A stretch of DNA of 64,000 nt, taken from positions 50,184 to 114,183 of the forward strand of contig JAVEVE010000006.1 of the NCBI GenBank assembly GCA_034005165.1, given 5' to 3'. How positions within the stretch are numbered: the stretch's first letter is position 1; every line of letters starts with the position of its first letter. The translations under genes were made by a program, and so were the position numbers. The notes beneath the pieces are model-generated. The model saw only the letters and a list, made by a program, of their open reading frames with translations. It was not told the origin of the DNA and did no database searches. Shown here piece by piece: positions 24,164-33,278 of the stretch. This stretch comes from UBA1573 sp034005165 (GTDB lineage Bacteria; Pseudomonadota; Alphaproteobacteria; Micavibrionales; Micavibrionaceae).

Positions 24164-25636
24164 CTATTTTACAAGGAAATCTGTCAGGGCCGAGCCCCCC
24201 AATTCAATCATTTTTATGGAATTATGATTTGTATCTGTCACAAAAACCTGACCTTTTACAACTTTAACATCTCCTGGCTCTGCCAAATCCCTGCTTTTTG
24301 TCAGGGTTGATAGATGTCCTGTTGCCGTATCATAAATCCTGACTGCGTTATTATAGGTATCGGCCAAATAGATTTTGCCGTTCGCATAATCCAGCCCCTG
24401 CGCATGTTGGAGCATAGCCCCCGGATATACTCCATCTGTTAAACCATAGTCGAATAATCCTGTTCCAACCAACGTCCTAATCTGCCCGCCTTTAAGCATT
24501 CTGAGAGACGAGCTTTCAGCATCTACAAAGTATAGAGCATCTCCGTCTGTCGTAAATCCACTTGGCTGCGCGAGCTTGGCATTGAGGGCGACTCCGTCTT
24601 CGATATCCTCATAACCGCTACCCGCCAATACAGAAATTTTTCCTGACGGAATGTCATAGACATGAAGCTGATGAAGACCTGCCGTTGCTATAGCCAATTT
24701 GTTTTCGTCAGAATGCGGCATGATTTCTATATCCCACGGGGACGCCAACGATACAGATGTTCCTCTGTCATTTTTAATAGAATGGTTATAGCCGCGCTTA
24801 CCATTCCCGGCGAGAGTTCTTACGGTTTGCTTTGTAGTATCAATCACGCGCAAAGCATGATTTCCAGTATCTGCGATATAAATTTTATCTCCAACCGCTT
24901 TTAGCCCTCGCGGATTATTAAAAGAAGCGATTTCATATGATCCATCCTTCAAGGACTTCTTCCCGTTTCCTATACGGGTTAGAATTTTTCCCCAATTATC
25001 CGTGATAACAATTTGATTATGCCCTGCATCGGCGATGACGAATCCGTTACCGAATATTTCGAGTCTTGCAGGAAATGACAAAGACGTGTCGGTTCTATGA
25101 TCCAGAACAAGAGCTTCATTTGAGGACGTATTTGTCGCGCTAGAGATATGTCTTCCTATATCGCGGTCGAGTTCGGTCCTGTGACCTTCGCCTGAATATC
25201 GGCTTATCTCTTGTCCGTTTGCGCCCAGAACTATCAAGGTTGGCCACGCGTTAACTCCGAATGATTTCCAGATTGCGTAATCGTAATCATTGGCAATCGG
25301 GTGGTTTAATCCGAAGCGTTTTGCAGCAGAGAGAATGCGGTCATTATCCTGCTCACCCTTATATTTTGCGGAGTGGACCCCAATTACGAGGAGTTTATCG
25401 CCGTATTTATGTTCTAGAAATTCCAGATCCGGGACAATTTGCATACAGTTCACGCAGCCGTAAGTCCAGAAATCGAGCAATAGGATTTTTCCGTCCATAT
25501 CCTTTTGCGTCAAAGGGCGCTCAACATTCAGCCAACCTCCTGCACCTCCTTTGGAAAGTGTATCTGTCAGCGTGCTGGCATTTGCTGAACCAATGATTCC
25601 CCAAATAGCGAGCAAGAATATGAAGGCCTGTTTCAT
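24164..25636 (-). CDS. Exported thioredoxin-like protein with NHL-repeat propeller (NHLRC2-like)
   Basis: A 490-residue protein with a signal peptide (about 1-20, cleavage after ANA). Next is a thioredoxin-like domain (about 30-165) with WTYGCVNC (C61 and C64), then a beta-propeller of NHL repeats (about 180-480). The repeats show recurring IYIADTGNHALRVID, LYFVDAESSSLRML and IYLADTYNNAVRIYD blades. This combination is that of NHLRC2-type proteins, which in animals also carry a C-x-x-C thioredoxin fold followed by an NHL propeller. The bacterial substrate is unknown; a periplasmic thiol-disulfide role is inferred from signal and motif. A GGAG site lies eight bases before the ATG. The gene stands alone. 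Confidence 0.88.
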   Translation of the reverse strand: MKQAFIFLLAIWGIIGSANASTLTDTLSKGGAGGWLNVERPLTQKDMDGKILLLDFWTYGCVNCMQIVPDLEFLEHKYGDKLLVIGVHSAKYKGEQDNDRILSAAKRFGLNHPIANDYDYAIWKSFGVNAWPTLIVLGANGQEISRYSGEGHRTELDRDIGRHISSATNTSSNEALVLDHRTDTSLSFPARLEIFGNGFVIADAGHNQIVITDNWGKILTRIGNGKKSLKDGSYEIASFNNPRGLKAVGDKIYIADTGNHALRVIDTTKQTVRTLAGNGKRGYNHSIKNDRGTSVSLASPWDIEIMPHSDENKLAIATAGLHQLHVYDIPSGKISVLAGSGYEDIEDGVALNAKLAQPSGFTTDGDALYFVDAESSSLRMLKGGQIRTLVGTGLFDYGLTDGVYPGAMLQHAQGLDYANGKIYLADTYNNAVRIYDTATGHLSTLTKSRDLAEPGDVKVVKGQVFVTDTNHNSIKMIELGGSALTDFLVK

Positions 25637-25772
25637 AAAAAAATCTCCACCAACTCTCAGCCAAATATTGTTTGGTGTGTTGTTCGTTTAGAGTGATATA
25701 TGAGATGGTTTCGGATGAACTGGGACAGAAGTTACTTTTTCGCCGCAAAATTGTAGAAAAAATATAAAAACC

Positions 25773-26144
25773 TCAGCTGCCCGTTATACCATGCTGCAAA
25801 AGCGGCGCTGCCTTAGCGAATAAGCGCTCCTGATAATAGCGTAATTTAGTGTAGACAATGGGATGCTGAAGAGCGGCCCAAGCAAGCTTCATGTTCGCCA
25901 TAAAAGGATCTGGTTCATCGGCAGCTTTACCGATTTCAACCCTTAAATCCTTGCCTTCTGAGGATTTTCCCAATTTGGACAAAGAGTCAAACAATTCCCT
26001 GTAGCCTGTGTCCCGCCCTAACAAGGCATAATGAGTATTGAGGGCCATTGCGGCGGCTCTGGTTGCAACCAGGCTTACCCCTCCAAGCGCAGCATCAGCA
26101 ACGACTGTATCAAAAGCCTCTTTTATCTTGAAATTCGGCAACAT
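25773..26144 (-). CDS. Hypothetical helical protein
   Basis: A 123-residue soluble protein that I do not recognise. It is mostly helical (ALGGVSLVATRAAAMALNTH, then a long C-terminal helix AWAALQHPIVYTKLRYYQER), with no signal peptide, membrane segment, cysteine motif or known domain. It lies downstream of ftsH after a terminator and 136 bp upstream of the NHL protein gene. The normal codon usage and clean start support a real gene, but homologues could not be checked. Confidence 0.6.
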   Translation of the reverse strand: MLPNFKIKEAFDTVVADAALGGVSLVATRAAAMALNTHYALLGRDTGYRELFDSLSKLGKSSEGKDLRVEIGKAADEPDPFMANMKLAWAALQHPIVYTKLRYYQERLFAKAAPLLQHGITGS

Positions 26145-26209
26145 CCCTAAATCTTGTCTTTTTTATAATTGTTCTATCAGGATAGTCTTCTCCATAAAAA
26201 AAATGCAAC

Positions 26210-26233
26210 AAAAAAGCGCCTTACGGCGCTTTT
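26210..26233 (-). terminator. Intrinsic terminator after ftsH
   Basis: Perfect 9-bp stem AAAAGCGCC / GGCGCTTTT with a 4-base loop and an A-rich flank on the plus strand, giving a U-tract on the minus-strand transcript. It lies 34 bp past the ftsH stop codon. Confidence 0.85.
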
Positions 26234-26266
26234 AATCTGTCTGGTTACTTTTGGTTAAGCCCCTCT

Positions 26267-28174
26267 TTAGGCTCCCTGTGGCAAGGTTCCAAACCCGCCA
26301 CCTTTCGGAACAGATGATTTCGGAGTGCTGGCCTCGTCATCATCATTATCACGAAGGATCGGCTCGCCCCTCAAAAGTGCCTTGATCTCATCTCCAGAGA
26401 GCAGCTCATACTCCAGCAAAGCCTTTGCTAATGTATGCAGGTCATCCATCTTGTCATTCAAAATTTCCGTTGCACGGGCGTAGGCTTCTTCTACGATGCG
26501 TCGTATTTCACTGTCTACAGTATGAGCGGTTTCATCCGACATGTTTTTGGTTTGCGCTACGGAGTGACCAAGAAAGACTTCTTCCTGATCGCCGGCATAA
26601 CGAAGCGGTCCGAGTTTTTCACTCATCCCCCATTCCGTCACCATACGGCGTGCAATATCTGTTGCCATTTTGATATCGCTGGATGCGCCTGTGGTTACTT
26701 TCTGTGTGCCGAAAATCAGTTCTTCAGCAATCCGCCCCCCCATAGCGACAGCCAAGTCGGCTTCAAGTTTGGCTTTGGACATTGAAATGCGGTCACCTTC
26801 CGGCAAACGCATAACCATCCCCAACGCCCGACCTCTAGGGACAATTGTTGCCTTGTGGATAGGATCGGATTCAGGCTCGTTCAAAGCCACAATGGCATGG
26901 CCAGCTTCGTGATAGGCCGTTAGTTTTTTCTCGTTATCCGTCATCACCATGGATCTGCGCTCAGCACCCATCATGACTTTATCCTTAGCGGATTCAAAAT
27001 CATCCATCCCGACGACACGCTTGTTCTTGCGTGCAGCCAGAAGAGCTGCTTCATTTACAAGGTTTGCCAAATCAGCCCCGGAGAATCCTGGTGTTCCGCG
27101 TGCAATAACCATTGAATCAACGTTACTTGCCATTGGCACTTTCTTCATATGAACTTTCAGGATTTTCTCGCGCCCTTTAACATCAGGGTTCGGGATCATA
27201 ACCTGACGGTCGAAGCGGCCCGGGCGCAGCAGTGCCGGATCAAGAACATCAGGACGGTTGGTTGCCGCGATGATAATAACACCTTCGTTGGCCTCAAACC
27301 CGTCCATTTCAACCAGCAATTGGTTGAGAGTTTGCTCGCGCTCATCGTTCCCACCGCCAAGACCTGCCCCACGGTGACGACCGACAGCATCAATTTCGTC
27401 AATGAAGATGATACACGGCGCATTCTTTTTGCCTTGTTCAAACATATCGCGAACGCGGGACGCACCAACACCAACAAACATTTCAACAAAGTCCGAACCG
27501 GAAATAGTGAAAAACGGCACGTTGGCTTCACCGGCGACTGCACGGGCAATCAAGGTTTTACCTGTCCCTGGAGGGCCAACCAGCAATGCGCCTTTCGGGA
27601 TTTTCCCGCCCAAGCGCTGAAATTTTTGAGGATCTTTCAGGAATTCCACAACTTCACTTAATTCTTCTTTGGCTTCGTCAATACCGGCAACGTCTTCAAA
27701 TGTCACGCGGCCCTGTTTTTCGGTCAGCATCCGCGCACGTGATTTTCCGAAGCCCATGGCACCGCCGCCGCCTTTACCTTGCATCTGGCGCATGAAGAAG
27801 ATCCAGACCCCAATCAAAAGCAACATCGGGAACCATGATAAAAGCACACCGAGAAGGGAAAATTTCTCAGCTTCTTCAGCTTCGGCTTTAATTCGGACCG
27901 ATGTCCCTTGAAGACGGTCGACAATATTTTCGCCGTTTGGTACCAGCGTATGAAATACAGTCTGGTCGCCCGAATAATGTCCACGCACATCCTGGCCTTG
28001 AATAACAACATCTGAAATCTTGCCGGATTTGGCATCTTCCATGAAGTCACTATAGGCGAGCGTTTTCGATCTGGTGTCTTGCACGCCTTTAGAGCTTTGG
28101 AATACATTGAACAAAAAGATCAATGCCAGTCCTATAGCCAGCCAAAAGAGCAAGTTACGATTCATTCCCTGCAC
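26267..28174 (-). CDS. ftsH: ATP-dependent zinc metalloprotease FtsH
   Basis: A membrane AAA+ protease that degrades membrane and regulatory proteins. The 635-residue protein has two N-terminal membrane helices (about 8-25 and 106-128) flanking a periplasmic domain. The AAA module has Walker A GPPGTGKT (200-207) and Walker B FIDEID (257-262), with the second-region-of-homology signature NRPDVLDPALLRPGRFDR. The protease domain has HEAGH (422-426). The start is a GTG with AAAGGA eight bases upstream; an ATG nine bases later lacks proper spacing. tilS lies 184 bp upstream on the same strand, the usual tilS-ftsH order. A terminator follows. Confidence 0.98.
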   Translation of the reverse strand: MQGMNRNLLFWLAIGLALIFLFNVFQSSKGVQDTRSKTLAYSDFMEDAKSGKISDVVIQGQDVRGHYSGDQTVFHTLVPNGENIVDRLQGTSVRIKAEAEEAEKFSLLGVLLSWFPMLLLIGVWIFFMRQMQGKGGGGAMGFGKSRARMLTEKQGRVTFEDVAGIDEAKEELSEVVEFLKDPQKFQRLGGKIPKGALLVGPPGTGKTLIARAVAGEANVPFFTISGSDFVEMFVGVGASRVRDMFEQGKKNAPCIIFIDEIDAVGRHRGAGLGGGNDEREQTLNQLLVEMDGFEANEGVIIIAATNRPDVLDPALLRPGRFDRQVMIPNPDVKGREKILKVHMKKVPMASNVDSMVIARGTPGFSGADLANLVNEAALLAARKNKRVVGMDDFESAKDKVMMGAERRSMVMTDNEKKLTAYHEAGHAIVALNEPESDPIHKATIVPRGRALGMVMRLPEGDRISMSKAKLEADLAVAMGGRIAEELIFGTQKVTTGASSDIKMATDIARRMVTEWGMSEKLGPLRYAGDQEEVFLGHSVAQTKNMSDETAHTVDSEIRRIVEEAYARATEILNDKMDDLHTLAKALLEYELLSGDEIKALLRGEPILRDNDDDEASTPKSSVPKGGGFGTLPQGA

Positions 28175-28358
28175 GATATAAATCCTTTGGGTTGAAATTT
28201 AAAATTTCGGTTGCCGTTTCCAGTCAACATCACGTCAACATAAAGTCAGCCCGGTCAGGTTTCAATACCTTACCCCGGGTTATACAATACTATTATATAT
28301 AATTTTTTCGGATTGCGCCAAGATATCGACCACAAAAGATCATGGAAAGTTTTTAGCG

Positions 28359-29372
28359 TTATTTTCCCGATTCACGAAGGCACTGCAAAATACCATCTTT
28401 TTTTCTTGGTCGAAAAATGACCCCGCCCAAGGTAGCGCCCTTGAAAGGGTCCCCCTCTTTAATACGCCCCGCCAGACGCTCGATATCCTCCAACCTAGCT
28501 GGAAAATCCTTTTCAGGGCGCAAGCCAGATATAATTTTTTGGATAATCCGCACAATCACTTCCTCATGACATTCTGATAGGTCAGGCCATCTCAGGTCTA
28601 TCCTGTCCGCACCATTTACAATGGTTAATAAATCCGCTTTCTCGCCAATCAAAGCATCGACCATTTCTTTATTTCTTTGCAGGCGGTCGACAAGGGATGA
28701 AATTCTTTTGGAAGACAGCCCTTCCCGTTCCAGAACTTCCTTGGATCCGCGCATCCGTCCCCGCATATATTTATCACTGGTATTGCTCGGGTCTTCTGCC
28801 CAAGTAATTCTCTCAGAACGGCAAAAATCAATCAATTCTTCGTGCGTGAAGTCCAACAACGGCCGCAGTAAGGTCAGATGATCGTCATATAGCTGAACTT
28901 TGCGCATGCAGGCCAATCCGTCAGGACCACTCCCTTTAGCAAGACGAAACAGGAACGTCTCAAACTGGTCATCCGCATGGTGTGCCACTGCAAGGTATTT
29001 GATTTTGTTTTTACGGCAATATTGCGCCATCATTTCATAGCGTGCGGCGCGTGCATTTTCTTGAATCGATTTATCAGACTTCTCCCCAATCCATTTGAAT
29101 TTTTTACATTTAACCCCAATCAACTTAGCAAAGCGCTCGACCATTTTAATTTCATCTGCCGACTCTTTGCGCAGATCATGATCGACCGTGAGAATATGCA
29201 GACTTGAGTCATTTCCAGCCCATTTACGCATCATATATGCAAGAGCCATAGAATCAGCCCCGCCTGAAACCGCGATTGCGATTGATGGGACGGGGCTGTT
29301 ATCGGGTTCAGGCAGACCTAAATCTGCCATTTTTTGCTTAAAATCCGAAGCTGTCAGGATTTTACGGGACAC
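28359..29372 (-). CDS. tilS: tRNA(Ile)-lysidine synthetase
   Basis: Adds lysine to the C34 wobble base of the AUA-reading tRNA-Ile. The 337-residue protein has the PP-loop ATPase motif AVSGGADSMALAYM at about 34, VDHDLRKESADE, ARAARYEMM and AVAHHADDQFETFLFRLAKG, all diagnostic for the N-terminal catalytic domain. It is shorter than E. coli TilS and seems to lack the full C-terminal extension, common in alphaproteobacteria. The start is a GTG one base after the cpoB stop (sequence TAATGTG), so it is coupled to pal-cpoB. ftsH follows on the same strand. Confidence 0.95.
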   Translation of the reverse strand: MSRKILTASDFKQKMADLGLPEPDNSPVPSIAIAVSGGADSMALAYMMRKWAGNDSSLHILTVDHDLRKESADEIKMVERFAKLIGVKCKKFKWIGEKSDKSIQENARAARYEMMAQYCRKNKIKYLAVAHHADDQFETFLFRLAKGSGPDGLACMRKVQLYDDHLTLLRPLLDFTHEELIDFCRSERITWAEDPSNTSDKYMRGRMRGSKEVLEREGLSSKRISSLVDRLQRNKEMVDALIGEKADLLTIVNGADRIDLRWPDLSECHEEVIVRIIQKIISGLRPEKDFPARLEDIERLAGRIKEGDPFKGATLGGVIFRPRKKDGILQCLRESGK

Positions 29373-29373
29373 A

Positions 29374-30378
29374 TTACTCCCCGCAACCCAGCTTCGTCAT
29401 TTCCTGTGATGCCGTACGCAACAACGAAGCGTTGCCTGAAGGAAATTCTTTTCCAAGCTGCTTTAAAGTAATGCAAGCCTGCTGGGTTTTTCCAGATTTA
29501 CCGAGAGACATTCCAAGTTTCAGTAAACTATCCGCTGTTTTCGGACCTTTCGGATATTTCTTGTAGCTTTCAGCAAAGACGCGCGTAGCTTTATCATACT
29601 GGCCTTCAGCATAATAATTCTCGCCCAACCAATACATAGCATTTGGAGACAGCGGGTGGTCAGGATATTGTTTCAGGAACTCGTCAAAGCCGTTACGTGA
29701 TGCGGCATAATTTCCGCTTTTCAGAAGAGAGAATGCCATCTCATACTGCCCTGCCGGATCATTTCCTGCCTGAGGGATGGACGCCCCACCCGGAGCCTGT
29801 GTCAAAGTTCCGAGATTTTGCTGTGTCGGAGAATCCTGGGGAGCTGGCGCATCATAATCCGTATCCGATGAAGCCGCACCCGTCAAAACAGGCCCCCCCA
29901 TATCACTAGCTCCCAATGTTCCTGACTGGGTATTGACATTGGAGGATGATGTCGCATCTATAGTTGCCCCTATCTGGCTCCCCATAGGCTGTGATATTTG
30001 CCCCCCAGAAGAGAGTCGAAGCTCGATATCAGCCATTAGACGATCCATACGATCCTTCATCTGATTGACATCAAACGTCTGCTGCTCAACTTTTCCAGTC
30101 AAATCACGAATTTGACGCTCCATGTCAGACAGGCGCACTTCAACATTCGCCTGATATGCTCCACCCGAAGAAGACGAAGAGACCGCTTCAGGGACCTTAC
30201 CTTTGTAAACGGCCTGATTGAGTGTGTCGATATCCCGTTCTATCCTGTTCAGGCGTGTCGTGACATCATCGGCGTAAGCGACATTCATCATACATGTCGA
30301 CCCTACCAAGACAGCACAGGCCGCTACCGCGGCCTGAAATGTCGTGAGGGATTTTGATCTTTTTAAAAAAGCTGCCAT
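29374..30378 (-). CDS. cpoB: Cell division coordinator CpoB (YbgF), Tol-Pal associated TPR protein
   Basis: A periplasmic protein linking Tol-Pal to septal wall synthesis. With the chosen start the protein has 334 residues and carries a signal peptide ending near VAYA. A coiled coil (about 40-110, TTRLNRIERDIDTLN and LSDMERQIRDLTGKVEQQ) corresponds to the TolA-interacting trimer stalk. A long Ser/Gly/Pro linker follows, then TPR repeats (about 210-330, YEMAFSLLKSGNYAASRNGF, MYWLGENYYAEGQYDKATRV). An in-frame ATG at 30399 exists, but the ATG at 30378 has GAGGTG at good spacing. It lies between pal (26 bp upstream) and tilS (1 bp downstream). Confidence 0.93.
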   Translation of the reverse strand: MAAFLKRSKSLTTFQAAVAACAVLVGSTCMMNVAYADDVTTRLNRIERDIDTLNQAVYKGKVPEAVSSSSSGGAYQANVEVRLSDMERQIRDLTGKVEQQTFDVNQMKDRMDRLMADIELRLSSGGQISQPMGSQIGATIDATSSSNVNTQSGTLGASDMGGPVLTGAASSDTDYDAPAPQDSPTQQNLGTLTQAPGGASIPQAGNDPAGQYEMAFSLLKSGNYAASRNGFDEFLKQYPDHPLSPNAMYWLGENYYAEGQYDKATRVFAESYKKYPKGPKTADSLLKLGMSLGKSGKTQQACITLKQLGKEFPSGNASLLRTASQEMTKLGCGE

Positions 30379-30404
30379 AGGCACCTCACAAGTTTGCAAT
30401 CAGA

Positions 30405-30923
30405 TTAGTTTACGACTGTTACGCCGCGACGGTTTTGTGACCATGCAGCAGCAGTTGATTCAGGCACAGCAGGGCGCTCTTTACCATAACTGATAGTGTT
30501 GACGCGGTTGGAGTCAACGCCCAAGGACATCAGGTAAGAACGAACAGAAGCGGCACGACGCTCGCCGAGAGCCAAGTTGTACTCACGTGTTCCACGCTCA
30601 TCAGCGTGACCTTCGATGGTTACTGTTACTGATGGATATTGCTTCATCCATGTTGCCTGACGCTCGAGAGTGGTGCGCGCTTCATAAGACAGATCGGATT
30701 GATCGTAGCCGAAGAATACACGGTCACCAACATTCACAACAAGATCTTGCTGGGTGCCCGGCATAACACCGTTCACCGGAGCCATTCCCATTTCAGAACC
30801 GGACAGTTCAGAACCTTGCATACCGGACATGGATGTATCCATTCCATTTTCGTCCTCAGAACTTCCGCAAGCGGTTAAAGAAACAAGGGCGACAGACATT
30901 AAAAGAAAATTGCGGATAGACAT
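30405..30923 (-). CDS. pal: Peptidoglycan-associated lipoprotein Pal
   Basis: An outer-membrane lipoprotein of the Tol-Pal system that anchors the outer membrane to peptidoglycan. The 172-residue precursor has a lipobox SLTAC with lipidated C19. A Ser/Met/Gly-rich linker with repeated GSE and SGM units follows, then an OmpA-like domain (about 60-170). The peptidoglycan-binding motif VTIEGHADERGTREYNLALG and RRAASVRSYLMSLGV are both intact. Length is typical. cpoB follows closely. tolQRAB are not upstream: a 186-bp region with an inverted repeat and then a SirB1-like gene are found instead. Confidence 0.96.
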   Translation of the reverse strand: MSIRNFLLMSVALVSLTACGSSEDENGMDTSMSGMQGSELSGSEMGMAPVNGVMPGTQQDLVVNVGDRVFFGYDQSDLSYEARTTLERQATWMKQYPSVTVTIEGHADERGTREYNLALGERRAASVRSYLMSLGVDSNRVNTISYGKERPAVPESTAAAWSQNRRGVTVVN

Positions 30924-30981
30924 ACTGGGGACTCCTGTAATGGGGCGTTAGGATAATTTTTGTTGATCGGGAGATTCGCAT

Positions 30982-31036
30982 CCCCCTTGTGAAACCTCTT
31001 ACTAAATAGACCTTACACACGGGATTCGCAAGGGGG
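30982..31036. repeat. Interrupted inverted repeat in the pal upstream region
   Basis: CCCCCTTGTGAA (30982-30993) can pair with TTCGCAAGGGGG (31025-31036); 11 of 12 positions are Watson-Crick and one is a G-U-compatible difference. A 31-base loop separates the arms. A second small hairpin, GGGAT / ATCCC, overlaps the right arm and is followed by a T-run at 31044-31052 on the plus strand. It lies in the probable leader or promoter region of pal on the minus strand. It may be a leader structure, a terminator for the SirB1-like gene, or chance. Confidence 0.45.
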
Positions 31037-31109
31037 GCATCCCTGTTTTTTTGCAGCTCCCCCTTTATCTCTTTCATTCAACCTCACGCCCACTCACATC
31101 GGCTGTTTT

Positions 31110-31952
31110 TTACTCCAAACCAATTTCCAGAGTCCTAAGCAAAAGCTCGGCATCATATCTATCTTTCGGATCTGTTACCGCCCCGAGATATTGGCGAACA
31201 AGCTCAATTGCCGAGGCTAAATTACCCAACCGTGCATTCAGAACACTTTCATCAAGTAACAAGCGGTGCTCTTGAGGAGCAAAGGACTTCATCATTGTGA
31301 CCGTATCGAGGGCATCCTGATATTCCTCTTTTTCGATTTGACGGAATTTGATGTTATTTTGGAGACGCAAAAGAATTTCCCGATTACTGGCCTCGATATA
31401 CAAATTTGCAGAAAGTTCAGCATCTTCTCCCAGAACAGCTTTCAGCAACTGACGTAAATCCGATGCCTGCAATATTCTGAATTGATGAAACGGGTCGCAA
31501 ATCACACGCTTTCCACCTTGATCAAACCGCAGAAGGAAGTGTCCGGGGAAGTTTAATCCGCTAATTCCCCACCCTTGCGCCCTTCCTGCTTCGATTGCCA
31601 GAATTGAGAGCGCAATCGGCAATCCCTTGCGGCGATCAATCACCTCGATAAGGTCCGCATTTCTTAAATCGTTGTAAGTATCTTCATCACCCGTATAGCC
31701 ATATTGATCGCAAATGACGTGCTTGAGTGCTGCAATTTTTGTTTCAGGATTATCTTCCGCGCCAGCGGCAATCAAATCTACATATCTTACAGCTACTTGC
31801 TCCCCGATCTTTTTGATGTGGGTTAAGTATGGCCCAAGACTACGACCGGGATGATTTTCCAGCGCCAGATAGAGTGCCGTATCAATCAGAGGTATCTGAT
31901 CATCTGCAAATCCACCAAAGCTTTGCAACTCTTTTTTTGTATCCGTTGCCAA
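31110..31952 (-). CDS. SirB1-like transglutaminase-fold protein
   Basis: A 280-residue protein of the SirB1/YchA family: a transglutaminase-like N-terminal domain followed by a TPR-like helical region. Recognisable are ICDQYGYTGDEDTYND, IDRRKGLPIALSILAIEAGR, GLNFPGHFLLRF (the conserved G-x-x-x-P-G-H-F-L) and CDPFHQFRIL. The C-terminal helices (LLLDESVLNARLGNLASAIE) resemble a TPR. The biochemical role of the family is not established. It starts 44 bp downstream of the BON lipoprotein gene on the same strand and may belong to that unit. Confidence 0.88.
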   Translation of the reverse strand: MATDTKKELQSFGGFADDQIPLIDTALYLALENHPGRSLGPYLTHIKKIGEQVAVRYVDLIAAGAEDNPETKIAALKHVICDQYGYTGDEDTYNDLRNADLIEVIDRRKGLPIALSILAIEAGRAQGWGISGLNFPGHFLLRFDQGGKRVICDPFHQFRILQASDLRQLLKAVLGEDAELSANLYIEASNREILLRLQNNIKFRQIEKEEYQDALDTVTMMKSFAPQEHRLLLDESVLNARLGNLASAIELVRQYLGAVTDPKDRYDAELLLRTLEIGLE

Positions 31953-31996
31953 AAGACAATCTTCCCTTCACTTTTTATTCTGTATTCTAATCGCTG

Positions 31997-32788
31997 CTAT
32001 GGAGGAAGTACCTCGGATTGAATCGAAGAGCCTGACGAATAAGAATACGGAACAGATTCAGGAGATTGCGCACCGCCATATGAGTCATTTCCGTCCATGC
32101 TCGAAGCAAGAGGCGTTGGTGCATTCTGATACTCCTGTCCGGACTCATACCTCTCAACTGTTGCCCCCTGCACCGCGTTCCCCGATACAGGATCGGCTCC
32201 CCCCACCGGATTCCCCAAAAACTTCACGTAGGAAATAACCTCTTTGACGCCGCTGATCCTCCGGGCAATTTCAACAACACGATCCAGCTCTTCCTGACTT
32301 TGCGCAACCCCCATAAGGTAGACAGAACCGTGAACAGTTTCAATGGAGTAGTTAATAGACTGAATGTATTTATCGAAAGTTATTTGTGTTCTCAACTGAC
32401 CAGAAATCCACGTATCTTTTGCGTAGCTTGCGATAGTAGAGCTATCACCAACCCTGATTTCATTGATGACCTGCTTGACACCGGTCGGTTGCCACGCCAA
32501 ACGAATTGCTTCTACGCGATCTTCTGGGTTTTGAACAACACCTGTCACCAGCACGCGTCCCTGATTCACATTTAAATTCAGCTTTCTAAACATGTCAACG
32601 TCACGGCGGAACCACAAATCACTGATTTCCAGACGGATGGACTCATCTGTTACCGTGCCACGTATCCCCCCCTCCTTGGCGGCAGACACCCCGACAGCAG
32701 CCCCGACACCCGTCGCCAATCCGACAGCCCCACACCCTGCAAGAAGCACCGAAGAAGCCATGAGAGTCAAAACCAGAGACGTCTTCAT
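31997..32788 (-). CDS. BON-domain outer-membrane lipoprotein (DolP/YraP-like)
   Basis: With the chosen start the protein has 263 residues, with lipobox VLLAGC (lipidated C19), the GAVGLATGVGAAVGVSAAKEGG segment near the N-terminus split by small residues, and two BON domains. The first spans about 53-122 (LNLNVNQGRVLVTGVVQNPE) and the second about 126-200 (YSIETVHGSVYLMGVAQSQE). A Ser/Gly-rich tail of about 60 residues extends past the normal DolP end. An in-frame ATG at 32908 would give an implausible N-terminus; the ATG at 32788 has AAAGG eight bases upstream. It lies next to yraN and rsmI as yraP/dolP does in E. coli. A role in outer-membrane integrity is inferred. Confidence 0.9.
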   Translation of the reverse strand: MKTSLVLTLMASSVLLAGCGAVGLATGVGAAVGVSAAKEGGIRGTVTDESIRLEISDLWFRRDVDMFRKLNLNVNQGRVLVTGVVQNPEDRVEAIRLAWQPTGVKQVINEIRVGDSSTIASYAKDTWISGQLRTQITFDKYIQSINYSIETVHGSVYLMGVAQSQEELDRVVEIARRISGVKEVISYVKFLGNPVGGADPVSGNAVQGATVERYESGQEYQNAPTPLASSMDGNDSYGGAQSPESVPYSYSSGSSIQSEVLPP

Positions 32789-32901
32789 TGTAAAAACCTT
32801 TCCATTTTCAAATGGGTTACTTGTTTCAAAAAGTCCGCAAAGACATTTACGCGGCGAATCGAAAGAATTTTCAGACTTACTATGACCTATTATGGCCCTT
32901 G

Positions 32902-33255
32902 TTACCACGCGTTGTCCAGATGCCAGACACGAAAACCTGAAACAACGACAACATCAAAACGCAGATCTGCGATTTCTCCCCCCGCATTCCCGGCCATATA
33001 ATACTGCGCAGCTCTAGCTATGCGCGATTGCATTTTTTGTGTGACACACGACACTCCTTCATCTCTGGACGGACGACACTTCACCTCAACAAAGATAATA
33101 GTATTTCCTGAGCGCATGACCAGATCAATTTCACCAACAGGCGTCTTATAACGCCACGACCGCATCCTGAAATTTTTCAAAAAAACCAGATAGAACGCTG
33201 CATAAATCTCTGCCAATATCCCTTTCTGATAAGTTCCTAAAAATTTACTTTTCAC
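32902..33255 (-). CDS. yraN: YraN family nuclease-like protein (UPF0102)
   Basis: A 117-residue UPF0102 protein with the PD-(D/E)XK nuclease-like core GEIDLVMRSGNTIIFVEVKCR (E, D, E and K positions visible) and the N-terminal GILAEIYAAFYL helix in the place of the usual G-x-x-A-E-x-x-A-A. The family is predicted to be an endonuclease-like enzyme without a proven role. It lies 23 bp after rsmI on the same strand and about 110 bp before the BON lipoprotein. The gene order rsmI-yraN-BON matches the E. coli yraL-yraM-yraN-yraO-yraP region. Confidence 0.92.
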   Translation of the reverse strand: MKSKFLGTYQKGILAEIYAAFYLVFLKNFRMRSWRYKTPVGEIDLVMRSGNTIIFVEVKCRPSRDEGVSCVTQKMQSRIARAAQYYMAGNAGGEIADLRFDVVVVSGFRVWHLDNAW

Positions 33256-33278
33256 AATAAGTTACAATCTTTTTTTAT

